Virus record (IMG/VR): IMGVR_UViG_3300033388_002348
Span: 1-42,700 of that record
DNA from: a virus
Length of the DNA stretch: 42,700 nt
Reading direction: 5' to 3' (one strand)
Below are positions 27,723-36,135 of this stretch, piece by piece. The position numbers were made by a program, and so were the translations under genes. The first letter of the stretch is position 1; every line of letters begins with the position of its first letter. A model generated the notes under the pieces. The model was not told where the DNA came from. It did no database searches and worked only from the letters and a program-made list of their open reading frames with translations.

Positions 27723-28127
27723 ATGGTTGATAAAAGTTATGCATATGATCATCCTCAATATACGTCAAGAGGGTCAGCAACGATTCATTGCGCTGCTGGA
27801 ACAGTAAATCTTAGTGCTGCAAAGTTTATTGCATTTGCAGCAATGAAAGTAACCTCTATTCGCTCAGTCGTCGGAGTTGCAGGAACAGCCGATGCAAGCC
27901 AGATTAATGTTTTAAATGGCACGACATCATTCGCAACACTTGGTAATGGTACGGAGTCCGCAGGTGCGGCACTGACAGCAGTAGCTCCATCCGCAGCAAA
28001 TGCGACTCTTGCAAGAGGTGGTTATCTTGACTTTAAACGATCCGATACAAATGGTGCCACGATGGCTTGTGATGTTATTGTCGAGTACGAACTTGTACCG
28101 GGCGCACCGATTGTAATACAAAACTAA
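27723..28127 (+). CDS. Probable capsid decoration protein, copy 1, 134 aa
   Basis: AAGGAG ribosome binding site. Beta-rich sequence (ATIHCAAGTVNLSAAKFIAFAAMKVTSIRSVVGVAGT ... INVLNGTTSFATLGNGT ... ARGGYLDFKRSD ... VIVEYELVPGAPIVIQN). It is followed by a close homolog; the two share most residues, including the YDHPQYT motif near the start. Position after the capsid gene and the compact size suggest a head-surface (decoration) or head-fiber protein. The role is inferred. Confidence 0.65.
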   Translation: MVDKSYAYDHPQYTSRGSATIHCAAGTVNLSAAKFIAFAAMKVTSIRSVVGVAGTADASQINVLNGTTSFATLGNGTESAGAALTAVAPSAANATLARGGYLDFKRSDTNGATMACDVIVEYELVPGAPIVIQN

Positions 28128-28141
28128 AAGGAGGGTGAAAA

Positions 28142-28546
28142 ATGGCTGATAAAAGCATGAGGTACGATCACCCTCAATATACAGTGCGTAGGTGTGCAAC
28201 AATACATTGCGCTGCTGGGACGGTAGAGCTAAGTGCGGCTAAATTCATCGCATTTGCTGCTATGAAAGTTACATCTATTAGGTCTGTTGTCGGAGTGGCA
28301 GGAACACACGATGATAGTCAGATTAATGTCCTTAACGGTACCACGTCTTTTGCGACACTTGGAAATGGAACCGCAGTAGCAGGAGCAGCATTAACGGCTA
28401 TAAATCCGGATGCAGCAGATGCAACATTAGCCCGTGGCGGTTATCTTGATTTTCAAAGGTCGGCTGCTGAGGGAGAGACAATGACATGTGATGCAATCGT
28501 TGAATATGAGGTAATACCTCTTTCGCCGGTTGTAATACAAGCATAA
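28142..28546 (+). CDS. Probable capsid decoration protein, copy 2, 134 aa
   Basis: Same length as the preceding protein and about three-quarters identical by eye; differences cluster in TADASQ/THDDSQ, the ESAGAALTAVAPSAAN / AVAGAALTAINPDAAD segment and the C-terminus. A strong ribosome binding site (AGGAGG) lies upstream. Tandem duplication may supply two variants to the virion surface, a mixed shell or a heterotypic complex. Confidence 0.65.
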   Translation: MADKSMRYDHPQYTVRRCATIHCAAGTVELSAAKFIAFAAMKVTSIRSVVGVAGTHDDSQINVLNGTTSFATLGNGTAVAGAALTAINPDAADATLARGGYLDFQRSAAEGETMTCDAIVEYEVIPLSPVVIQA

Positions 28547-28551
28547 TAACC

Positions 28552-28571
28552 AGGGGGTGTAAAAGCCCCCT
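28552..28571 (+). other. GC hairpin after decoration copy 2
   Basis: AGGGGG (28552-28557), loop TGTAAAAG, CCCCCT (28566-28571). A six-pair G-C hairpin in a 42-base gap, without a terminating T-run. Partial terminator or RNA processing site. Confidence 0.45.
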
Positions 28572-28588
28572 TAACAAAAGGATAAGAA

Positions 28589-28876
28589 ATGGATTTAATA
28601 AAAAGCAAATCATACGGAACGGTACACGGAGATGGGTTAGATCATGTATATGAGCAGGACGGTAAGTTTTTTGATGGTCAGGGTATGGAGATGGGGAAAG
28701 AAAAAGTGCCCCATATTGCTGCTAATGCCCAAAAAGCTGATAACGCCCAAAAAGAAGTGCCTACCGTCTATAACAAGCTGACAATTGCTGACATCAAAGC
28801 CCAGCTTGACGGTTTAGGTATTGAGTATGATGAAGATGCCAAAAAGAACGAACTTTATAAACTAATGAAAGGGTAA
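28589..28876 (+). CDS. Small protein with HeH/LEM-like C-terminal domain, 95 aa
   Basis: An N-terminal beta part (YGTVHGDGLDHVYEQDGKFFDGQGMEM) and a C-terminal helix-extended loop-helix segment (YNKLTIADIKAQLDGLGIEYDEDAKKNELYKLMKG), a short DNA- or protein-binding fold common in phage head genes. Possible head-completion or decoration-linked role. Confidence 0.6.
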   Translation: MDLIKSKSYGTVHGDGLDHVYEQDGKFFDGQGMEMGKEKVPHIAANAQKADNAQKEVPTVYNKLTIADIKAQLDGLGIEYDEDAKKNELYKLMKG

Positions 28877-28878
28877 TA

Positions 28879-30423
28879 ATGACCTGGAATATAGATGATC
28901 CGCAGGGGGATGAATCAGCGAAGATAAAATATGAGATTGTGAAATACACTCGTGGCAAAGGTCTTGACCTTGGCTGTGGAATGAATAGGTGTTTCCCTCA
29001 TTTTATCGGAGTTGATAACGGGCATCATTTTGGAGAACAAACAGTTGCTCAGATCTTTTCTGACTGTAGCGACTTGAAAATATTTGGGTCCCAATCAATG
29101 GATTTTGTTTTCTCATCTCATCTGCTTGAGCATATTGAAAATTATAAAGCAGCCCTGAAGGAATGGTGGAGAGTTATTAAACCGGGTGGGCATTTGGTTG
29201 TTTATTTGCCTCATAAAGATTTTTATCCGAATATTGGGGAAGAAGGATCAAACACTGATCATAAGCACGACTTTTTACCGACCGATATTATAGAAGCTAT
29301 GAAAAAGTTTAAGGGCTGGGATCTTGTTAAAAATGAAGAACGAAATGAAGATTTTGAATATTCTTTCGTTCAGGTATTTAAAAAATGCGGAGATAGTCAT
29401 AAATACTCATACTCTGATATCCCCCACCCAAAGAAAGTCGCTGTGGTGCGATATGGTGGATTTGGAGACATGATTCAAGCTTCCTCTGTATTGCCATGGC
29501 TAAAAGATGAAGGATATCATATTACCTTTTATACAACTCCAACCGGGCATAATATTTTAAAGACCGATCCGCATATAGACGAATTTTTCATACAAGATAA
29601 AGACCAGGTACCTAATAAGGAATTAATTCCATTTTGGGAAGTTCAGAGAGAGCACTATGACAGGTGGATTAATTTAAGTGAATCGGTTGAAGGAAGTTTG
29701 CTTGCTTTACCAGGAAGACCAAAGCATTTATGGCCTAAAAAACTAAAGAGAAAGATGCTTGATCATAATTACCTGGATTTCACTCATTGGGTTGCTGATG
29801 TTCCATTACCGAACAGGCAGAAGTTTTATCCAACTAATGAAGAGCACAAGTGGGCCGAAAGTAAAATTAAAGATTATGGTCCGGGGAAAAACATCCTTTG
29901 GGTCCTGGCAGGGTCGGCATTCCATAAAACATGGCCCCATCTTGACGAAATGATTGCCAGAATTTTGACAAATGACCAGGATACGAAAGTCATTTTGTGT
30001 GGTGATAGTAGCTGCAAGGTACTCGAACAGGGCTGGGAAGAAGAGCCAAGAGTGATTTGTAAAAGCGGGGAATGGTCAATCAGGGAAACATTAACAATCG
30101 GTGCCTATATGGATTTAGTGATAGGCCCGGAAACAGGCGTTTTAAATACACTTGGAAAGCTCATGGTCCCAAAGATTTTATTTCTATCACACAGTTCAGC
30201 AGACCAGATTTCAAGATATTGGGTAAATACGTACAATATGGAGCCAAAAACAGACTGTTACCCCTGTCATCTGTTACATTACGGACAGGATCATTGCATT
30301 GAAGCTCTTTTAGAAGATGGCACACCTTCGGGGGTCGCTCAATGCCAATACGATATATCATGTGATGAAGTTGAAAAAGCGGTCTTTGAAGTGTTAAATA
30401 CTAAAAAACTTTTAGCAGCATAG
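28879..30423 (+). CDS. Fusion of SAM methyltransferase and GT9-type glycosyltransferase
   Basis: 514 aa. N-terminal class I methyltransferase: GLDLGCGMNRCFP (about 28-40), SMDFVFSSHLLEHI (73-86), WRVIKPGGHLVVYLPH. The C-terminal half begins KKVAVVRYGGFGDMIQASSVLPWLK (about 186-210) and has WVLAGSAFHKTWPHL and DLVIGPETGVLNTLGKL, typical of ADP-heptose:LPS heptosyltransferase-like GT9 enzymes, with a Cys-rich end (CYPCHLLHYGQDHC). Neither domain has a membrane anchor. It lies inside the structural gene block, between decoration and head-completion genes. Possible substrates are host LPS sugars (receptor change) or a virion protein; unproven. Confidence 0.82.
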   Translation: MTWNIDDPQGDESAKIKYEIVKYTRGKGLDLGCGMNRCFPHFIGVDNGHHFGEQTVAQIFSDCSDLKIFGSQSMDFVFSSHLLEHIENYKAALKEWWRVIKPGGHLVVYLPHKDFYPNIGEEGSNTDHKHDFLPTDIIEAMKKFKGWDLVKNEERNEDFEYSFVQVFKKCGDSHKYSYSDIPHPKKVAVVRYGGFGDMIQASSVLPWLKDEGYHITFYTTPTGHNILKTDPHIDEFFIQDKDQVPNKELIPFWEVQREHYDRWINLSESVEGSLLALPGRPKHLWPKKLKRKMLDHNYLDFTHWVADVPLPNRQKFYPTNEEHKWAESKIKDYGPGKNILWVLAGSAFHKTWPHLDEMIARILTNDQDTKVILCGDSSCKVLEQGWEEEPRVICKSGEWSIRETLTIGAYMDLVIGPETGVLNTLGKLMVPKILFLSHSSADQISRYWVNTYNMEPKTDCYPCHLLHYGQDHCIEALLEDGTPSGVAQCQYDISCDEVEKAVFEVLNTKKLLAA

Positions 30424-30430
30424 GTGAAGC

Positions 30431-31144
30431 ATGGCCACATCAGGATCAACAGATTTCACGGTAAATAGAGATGAAATAATAAAAGATGCAATGGGCGTAC
30501 TTGGGGTTCTGGCAGAAGGGGAATCACCAAAACCAGCAGAAATGGTAAAATCCTCACGAGCTTTAAATATGATGGTAAAGCAGTTGATGGGGCAACCGAA
30601 CTTTATTGCAAGGGGTTTGAAGATGTGGACCCGTGGCAGGGCTTCTTTGACCTTGGCAGCACAAAATAGTTTTGATTTACAACCAAGTGGCGGGGATTTG
30701 GATATTGCAATACCAGTAAATATAATTTCTGCTAATATTAAAAATACAAATGATATTGAAAGACCGCTTTTTCAAATGACCCTGGAAGAGTACGAAGCGA
30801 TTTCTAATAAAACTGCGGTGTCATCCCCCACCAAGTGTTATTATGAGCGTGGATTATCTTCCGGGGTTTTATATTTAGATGCAGTCCCTTCAGACACTAC
30901 AGATACTATTGAGCTTGTGTACAGGAGGATTTTAGAGGACTTTGATACCGCAGCAGACAATCCGGATTTTCCGCAGGAATGGTACGAGCCTTTAATGTGG
31001 AATCTTGCCTTAAAAATTGCTCCTTTTTTTGGGGTTTCTCCATCTCAAAATGTCGTGGCACAAGCACAAACGACATTGGCGATAGCGAACACAATTGAAC
31101 CAGAACGCACAACAATGTATTTTCAACCGGGATTAGACTATTGA
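30431..31144 (+). CDS. P22 gp4-like head completion / tail accessory protein
   Basis: 237 aa. FTVNRDEIIKDAMGVLGVLAEGE ... NMMVKQLMGQ ... GLKMWTRGRASLTLA and NPDFPQEWYEPLMWNLALKIAPFFGV are shared with P22 gp4-type proteins, which bind under the portal, seal the DNA-filled head and carry the tail. P22 gp4 also has a muralytic activity; no catalytic residues can be confirmed here. The next gene, gp10-like, starts inside its stop codon. Confidence 0.82.
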   Translation: MATSGSTDFTVNRDEIIKDAMGVLGVLAEGESPKPAEMVKSSRALNMMVKQLMGQPNFIARGLKMWTRGRASLTLAAQNSFDLQPSGGDLDIAIPVNIISANIKNTNDIERPLFQMTLEEYEAISNKTAVSSPTKCYYERGLSSGVLYLDAVPSDTTDTIELVYRRILEDFDTAADNPDFPQEWYEPLMWNLALKIAPFFGVSPSQNVVAQAQTTLAIANTIEPERTTMYFQPGLDY

Positions 31145-32562
31145 AGATTAATTTTGTTGGAGGGGCTTACACCTCACGTAGCACAAACTTAAATGACCAA
31201 ATGCTTCAAAACGCATATCCGGTACTGGATAACGACGGTGGGTCACAGGTCATAGCTTTATATGGGACCCCTGGATTGAAAGAGCTTCTTGATTTAAACA
31301 ACCTATCAGAGGCCAGGGGTGTTATTGTTTTTGATAATTACCTGTATGTTGTGTGCGGAAAGAATGTTTATAAAGTTGATATTTATTGGAATTCTACGAC
31401 TTTAACAGGCGTGCTCCGTACCGATTCTGGGAAGGTTTATATAGAGAAAAATAACACGCAGATCCTTATAGTTGATAGAAAGTTTGGATATTATTACGAG
31501 CCTTATGTGGTAGATGTTGAAGGTGAAGACAACATTAAAGGTATTGAAGACTTGGATGTAATACAACCAACGACAGCAACATATCAGGACGGGTATGGAG
31601 TTGTTACGGCGTATAATTCAGAATCAATATGGATATCCGGATTGGATGATTTTTCAAGCTGGAACATACTTGATTTCACATCTGCTGAAGGTTTTCCAGA
31701 CTTAGCTTACAGGGTTTTGTCTGACCATAGGGAGGTTTGGGTATTTGGAGGTGAAACAACAGAGGTGCTCTATAATTCAGGAAACCCCGAATTCCCGATT
31801 GAACGAGTACCGGGTGGATATATAGAAAAAGGAATAAAAGCCCCGGCATCAGCGGCGAAGGTAGACAATTCAGTATTCTGGTTAGACAACAACTCTCAGG
31901 TCTTACGAGCAGATGGATATAGACCCCGGGTAATATCTACAAGGCAAATTGAGTATCAAATGGCCCAAATGAAAGACAAGTTTGACGCAAGGGCTTATAC
32001 ATACATACAAGAGGGACATACTTTTTATGAACTCTTTTTCCCATCCGATGGTAAAAAATTTGTTTATGATGCATCGACAAATTTCTGGCACACAAGGGCA
32101 TCAGGCAACAACGACAAAAGGCATCGTGGTAATTGCTACGCTCTGTTTAATAATAAAAGAGTTGTCGGGGATTTCGAGAATGGTAAGCTTTATGAGTATG
32201 ATTTAAACACTTATCAGGACAATGGGGAGGCACGAAGGTTTATTCGAAGGGCGCAAGTTGTTCATGCTGATCGGGTTAGAATCGTTCATAATAAATTAGA
32301 ATTAGAATTCGAGTCCGGGACGGGGTTAACGACCGGACAAGGAAGCGACCCACAGGCGATGTTAAGATGGTCAGATGACGGAGGCCACACATGGTCAAAT
32401 GAAAAATGGGCTGATATAGGCCAGATTGGTGAATATAGACATAGAGTAATTTGGCGAAGACTTGGACAAAGCAGAAATAGGATATACGAAGTCGTGATTT
32501 CTGATCCTGTTAAAGTTGTGATAATAAGTGCTATTTTAGATGCTGTACCGGGTACCAGTTAA
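31141..32562 (+). CDS. P22 gp10-like packaged DNA stabilisation (tail hub) protein, TTG start
   Basis: 473 aa, similar in length to P22 gp10 (472 aa). The start is TTG at 31141, overlapping the previous stop (TTGA); no ATG fits and the N-terminus MKINFVGGAYTSRSTNLNDQ matches the family. Repeated beta-propeller-like strands (LYVVCGKNVYKVD; GGETTEVLYNSGNPEFPIERVPGGYIEKGIKAPASAAKVDNSVFWLD; WSDDGGHTWSNEKW). It forms a ring below the gp4 ring and keeps DNA in the head; the tailspikes or fibers attach near it. Confidence 0.88.
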   Translation: MKINFVGGAYTSRSTNLNDQMLQNAYPVLDNDGGSQVIALYGTPGLKELLDLNNLSEARGVIVFDNYLYVVCGKNVYKVDIYWNSTTLTGVLRTDSGKVYIEKNNTQILIVDRKFGYYYEPYVVDVEGEDNIKGIEDLDVIQPTTATYQDGYGVVTAYNSESIWISGLDDFSSWNILDFTSAEGFPDLAYRVLSDHREVWVFGGETTEVLYNSGNPEFPIERVPGGYIEKGIKAPASAAKVDNSVFWLDNNSQVLRADGYRPRVISTRQIEYQMAQMKDKFDARAYTYIQEGHTFYELFFPSDGKKFVYDASTNFWHTRASGNNDKRHRGNCYALFNNKRVVGDFENGKLYEYDLNTYQDNGEARRFIRRAQVVHADRVRIVHNKLELEFESGTGLTTGQGSDPQAMLRWSDDGGHTWSNEKWADIGQIGEYRHRVIWRRLGQSRNRIYEVVISDPVKVVIISAILDAVPGTS

Positions 32563-33815
32563 TGACAATAGAATTTAAAACCATACCATACGGATTATCA
32601 ACTGAATTAACCAGGAATATGCATAATTGGTTAAGAGATTTACTTGATCAGTTGAAGTTAGCAACAGATCATGGGAACTTGTCAGGTCTAAAGGATGATG
32701 ATCATTTACAGTATCTTATCTTAACCGGCGCAAGACCAATGACCGGCAACCTGAAATTAGGTGGTAATAATATATTAAATGCCGGTTCTATAACTGCGGA
32801 TTCGATAACTATTACGATTATAAGGGCCGATACCGGAGCAATAGACGCTCTCACATCGGTTACAATTAATTCAACAACCGGTAATATAATCACGCTTAAT
32901 TCAACAACTGGCAACATAACCACAATAAATTCAACGACCGGAAATATAACCACACTTAATGCAACCGATATAATAACCAGCACTCTGAAGTTGACGGGGT
33001 TTACGCCTGGCAGTATCCCATATATTGATTCTGCCTCTAAAATTGCTCAGGATAATCCGAATTGGTTCTATGATGTTACGAATAAAAGAGTTGGCATAGG
33101 TACAAATTCACCCGCTGTAGACCTGGACGTTGATGGTACAACGGTAACAAATGTATTAGGTGTAAATACCTACAGTGAATTTAATATCACAAATGCTGAC
33201 GCAGATCTTAAAATTCACAAAGAAACATCCGGAACGGCTATAGTCTATGACGCTGGTGATGATGAGACTTGTATAGGTGATGGCGGGACAACCAATTATC
33301 TAAAAGTAAGAGGCGAAGGGTCTATAGAATTTAAAGGCACCTCAAGAATTGATTGGGGTAAATATACAGCAGATGATATAAATTTAATTGCAGGGACTTC
33401 GACAGACGCTGTTGCAGATTTACAGACAGCTTTTGACGGTAATTTTTACAATATACAAGAGGCAACAGGCGCACCAGGAATAGCCCTTGCCGTATACTTT
33501 GAAGCCGTTACAGCGTTTAGTTGGGTACAGGTTAAGGCTTGTTATGAAGGGTCCGCTCTTCATGCGGTAGGAATACAATTGTATAATTGGACTCAATCAA
33601 GATGGGACACATTTAGTGCTGCTCAATCGGGTAAAGCTGATATCACAACAGCAGGTGGATATATAATGGATGGGTTGGACTTTTTTGTACCAGCAGATAC
33701 AGAATACATAGGCACGGGAGCTTTTGCCGGAAGAGTTACGCTAAGATTTTATCATACAATGACCGGTAATAATTCACATGATTTACACATTGATGTAGTT
33801 GCGGTTTATCAATAG
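32562..33815 (+). CDS. Tail needle/fiber-like protein with NSTTGN repeats, 417 aa
   Basis: ATG overlaps the preceding stop. TDHGNLSGLKDDDHLQYL and GARPMTGNLKLGGNNI are the linker motifs of many phage fibers. They are followed by three near repeats of about ten residues (NSTTGNIITL, NSTTGNITTI, NSTTGNITTL) likely to form a trimeric beta shaft, then a segment NRVGIG, VDLDVDG typical of fiber adaptors, and a beta-rich tip (VRGEGSIEFKGTSRIDWG ... HMTGNNSHDLHIDVVAVYQ-like end). Position equals that of P22 gene 26 (tail needle), but the sequence is fiber-like. Role: plug or receptor-contacting fiber. Confidence 0.7.
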   Translation: MTIEFKTIPYGLSTELTRNMHNWLRDLLDQLKLATDHGNLSGLKDDDHLQYLILTGARPMTGNLKLGGNNILNAGSITADSITITIIRADTGAIDALTSVTINSTTGNIITLNSTTGNITTINSTTGNITTLNATDIITSTLKLTGFTPGSIPYIDSASKIAQDNPNWFYDVTNKRVGIGTNSPAVDLDVDGTTVTNVLGVNTYSEFNITNADADLKIHKETSGTAIVYDAGDDETCIGDGGTTNYLKVRGEGSIEFKGTSRIDWGKYTADDINLIAGTSTDAVADLQTAFDGNFYNIQEATGAPGIALAVYFEAVTAFSWVQVKACYEGSALHAVGIQLYNWTQSRWDTFSAAQSGKADITTAGGYIMDGLDFFVPADTEYIGTGAFAGRVTLRFYHTMTGNNSHDLHIDVVAVYQ

Positions 33816-33826
33816 GAGGAAGAGTA

Positions 33827-34042
33827 ATGGCACATACACATAGTTTTGAACTAGATTTTGATCATGTTGACGTAACGGGAGAATTTACATTTGACAATAA
33901 CGGTGGGCCTCAGATCAAATTTGATGATTCTATTGATGTTCAATTTAAGGAAATTAAATATATATATCAATTGTTTGAAACATTAACAAAGATATGTAAT
34001 GAATGTGGAGAAATTACCAAAATAGAGATTAATAAAAAATGA
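33827..34042 (+). CDS. Hypothetical small beta protein, 71 aa
   Basis: GGAGG ribosome binding site. MAHTHSFELDFDHVDVTGEFTFDNNGGPQIKFDDSIDVQFKEIKYIYQLFETLTKIC: beta strands then a helix ending with CNECG. Overlaps the gp14-like gene by four bases. Possibly a fiber chaperone or connector piece by position; unknown. Confidence 0.55.
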   Translation: MAHTHSFELDFDHVDVTGEFTFDNNGGPQIKFDDSIDVQFKEIKYIYQLFETLTKICNECGEITKIEINKK

Positions 34043-34506
34043 GATGTTCAATAAAAGACATAGAAGCGGTACACAATATTTTAAGTGATGAAATGATTTA
34101 TCCACACATTATTGACGATGGGTGTGGTGATGATTTGAAATATAAAATGGCAAGATTATTGTTGGAAAATCCAGCAGTTTATTGTTTAATGCCAAACCAG
34201 TACACATTGTTTATATTTTTTCAACTTAATTACGTTCTTTATGAAGGGCATATGCAAGTTTTAAAAAATGGCCGTGGTAGGGAGGCCGTAAAAGCTGGTA
34301 AGGATTCTTTGAAGTGGATGTTTAAAAACACACCATGTGAGAAAATAATAGGTTTTACACCTGATTATTGTAAAGAAGCGGTAATGCTTGCTATTAAGGC
34401 GGGTATGAAAAGAGAGGGTATTTTAACAAAAAGTTGGAAAAAAGACGGCATATTATACGATCAAATAATCACGGGGGTGAATAAGGGAGATGTGTCATGG
34501 CAGTAG
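34039..34506 (+). CDS. P22 gp14-like (DUF2824, GNAT-fold) head-assembly protein
   Basis: 155 aa. SIKDIEAVHNILSDEMIYPHIIDDGC, LFIFFQLNYVLYEGHMQVLKNGRGREAVKAGKDSLKWMFKNTPCEKIIGFTP and AIKAGMKREGILTKSW follow the acetyltransferase-like pattern of the DUF2824 family that includes P22 gp14. Position between the fiber and gp7-like genes is the P22 position. In P22 it is needed for production of infectious particles; an enzyme role has not been shown. The acetyl-CoA loop is not clearly present. Confidence 0.7.
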   Translation: MRCSIKDIEAVHNILSDEMIYPHIIDDGCGDDLKYKMARLLLENPAVYCLMPNQYTLFIFFQLNYVLYEGHMQVLKNGRGREAVKAGKDSLKWMFKNTPCEKIIGFTPDYCKEAVMLAIKAGMKREGILTKSWKKDGILYDQIITGVNKGDVSWQ

Positions 34507-35303
34507 GCGCAGCAATAGCGGGAGCGGCTTCATCAATTGGAGAACCGATAACACAGTATGAAACCACACGAAGAGCAGCAAGCGAGGCAAAAGACGCAGC
34601 ACAGGCGCAACTAGCAGCAGATGCAGCGGCAAGGCGTGAGTCGATCGCAGCACAACGAGAAATGTTTGATCTTGCTCAAGGTGAGGAAAGAAGAAGGTTT
34701 GACCTTAATAGGGCAGATCTTGCACCGTGGAGAAAGGCCGGTGGTAGGTCCATTAAAGAGCTTGAGAGAAGAGCCTTTAAAGGTCCTGGAGAGTTTGACC
34801 CCTCAAAAGATCCTGGCTTTGAGTTCGGATTTAAAAATCTTGTAGAAAGGCCGTTGGAGCGTGGAGCTTCTGCAAGAGGAAGAAGACGATCCGGAGCTAC
34901 AAAAATTGCACTAGGAGACAGAGCGCAAGACTATGCATCAACTAAATTTGATAGTTTTTTAGCTCGTCATTACAATAGCTTAACACCTTTTCAATCTCTT
35001 GCTGGGCTGGGACAAACACCGCAAGGAAGACCGAACCAAGTCGGGGCCGCTGTATCGGCTGGGCAGGGAATCGGACAAACGATAACAGGTGGAAGTGCTG
35101 CGAGAGGGTCAGCATTAAATCAACTAGGTGCCGCAAATGCCGCCGGCGCAAATGCTGCGGGTACTGCGTTCGGGAATGTATCAAATACAGCATCAAATGC
35201 TTTACTTGATTATTCAGCATGGCGATTTAATCAGGACCAACAGAATCAAGGTGGTGGATTTAATTATCCAGCATGGAGAGAAAACGAGCAACGGCAAAAC
35301 TAA
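34497..35303 (+). CDS. P22 gp7-like DNA ejection protein
   Basis: 268 aa. The start MAVGAAIAGAASSIGEPITQYETT, a long Ala/Arg-rich helix (EAKDAAQAQLAADAAARRESIAAQREMFDLAQGEERRRFDL), PGFEFGFKNLVERPLERGASARGRRRSGA and an Ala/Gly/Asn-rich tail resemble gp7-type ejection proteins. It is packed in the head and released into the cell before the DNA. Overlaps the gp14-like gene by 10 bases. Confidence 0.78.
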   Translation: MAVGAAIAGAASSIGEPITQYETTRRAASEAKDAAQAQLAADAAARRESIAAQREMFDLAQGEERRRFDLNRADLAPWRKAGGRSIKELERRAFKGPGEFDPSKDPGFEFGFKNLVERPLERGASARGRRRSGATKIALGDRAQDYASTKFDSFLARHYNSLTPFQSLAGLGQTPQGRPNQVGAAVSAGQGIGQTITGGSAARGSALNQLGAANAAGANAAGTAFGNVSNTASNALLDYSAWRFNQDQQNQGGGFNYPAWRENEQRQN

Positions 35304-35312
35304 GGAGCTATC

Positions 35313-36089
35313 ATGGCAGATCTAAGGTTTTTAGATAGACTAGAACAGGCCCAAAGAATACAAGGAAGAACAGAGGATAGGAAGTTTTTAAGAGAGGACC
35401 GTGCGTCACAAGCGGCTGCACGACAAGCAGCTATTCCTACGGACGAAGAAAGGGCTGCGTCATTACAGCAACTACAGTTTAAAAACGAGAAGGAAGTATT
35501 TGATTATTTTGAAGAGTCTGCTCCCTTTGTTACATTTGACAACTATGCCGAATCAGCACAGCACTTTATTGAATTAGGGGCAAATCCGGCTATATTTCCG
35601 GAATCTTTTGAAACTGAGGAAGATTATGATAAGTGGAAATCGGATTCATTGGCATATATGGATAAACAAAAAGCCGCGATAAAAGAACCCGGGGAAACTG
35701 CGGACAGAGCCCTTGAAGAAAGACGTGTTAAGGTCAGTGAAAAAAGGCTGACACTTGATGAGAAAAAACTTGCCAATGACCTAAAGAAGGGTGGTTCAGG
35801 CGTAAAGAAAATGACAAAAGACGCTGCTCGTAAGGAATTTGTAAAAACAGCGCAATCTATTTCCAGGTTAAAAACTACGGGAAGCATTGATCCGTTAATG
35901 TTGGCTTTTTTGAGTGAAAAAAAACAAGAAGAATTACTTGATAAAGCAGACTCAAAAGAAGCTATAAGAGTGCTTGAACAGTATCAGGCTGTATTAAAGA
36001 AAGAACATGGGCTTGAGCTTGGAGATGAATCGGCGGTAGATACAGATGTATATAATTGGAGGGCTGACCTTCCACAGAATGTAAGATGA
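35313..36089 (+). CDS. P22 gp20-like DNA ejection protein
   Basis: 258 aa, charged and helical (RFLDRLEQAQRIQGRTEDRKFL; ETADRALEERRVKVSEKRLTLDEKKLANDLKKG). Second gene of the gp7-gp20-gp16 ejection set by position and composition; sequence conservation in this group is low, so the call rests on synteny. It may form part of the transient channel through the cell envelope. Confidence 0.65.
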   Translation: MADLRFLDRLEQAQRIQGRTEDRKFLREDRASQAAARQAAIPTDEERAASLQQLQFKNEKEVFDYFEESAPFVTFDNYAESAQHFIELGANPAIFPESFETEEDYDKWKSDSLAYMDKQKAAIKEPGETADRALEERRVKVSEKRLTLDEKKLANDLKKGGSGVKKMTKDAARKEFVKTAQSISRLKTTGSIDPLMLAFLSEKKQEELLDKADSKEAIRVLEQYQAVLKKEHGLELGDESAVDTDVYNWRADLPQNVR

Positions 36090-36090
36090 A

Positions 36091-36119
36091 AACTGACTAT
36101 GAACTGACTATGAACTGAC
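36091..36119 (+). repeat. Short tandem repeat in the gap before the giant ejection gene
   Basis: AACTGACTATG occurs twice in a row (36091-36101, 36102-36112) and a third partial copy AACTGAC follows. It fills the 46-base gap ahead of the next gene, whose ATG at 36136 has AAGGG about ten bases upstream. Probably polymerase slippage; a binding site is possible. Confidence 0.7.
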
Positions 36120-36135
36120 ATTTAAGGGACATTTA

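Noticed and set aside
27682-28571. Rho-independent terminators after capsid and decoration genes
   Set aside because: The hairpins are strong, but no T-run follows either one and same-strand genes continue downstream.
32840-32970. Diversity-generating retroelement template or variable repeat in fiber genes
   Set aside because: No reverse transcriptase and no A-biased template/variable pair; repeats are simple shaft repeats.
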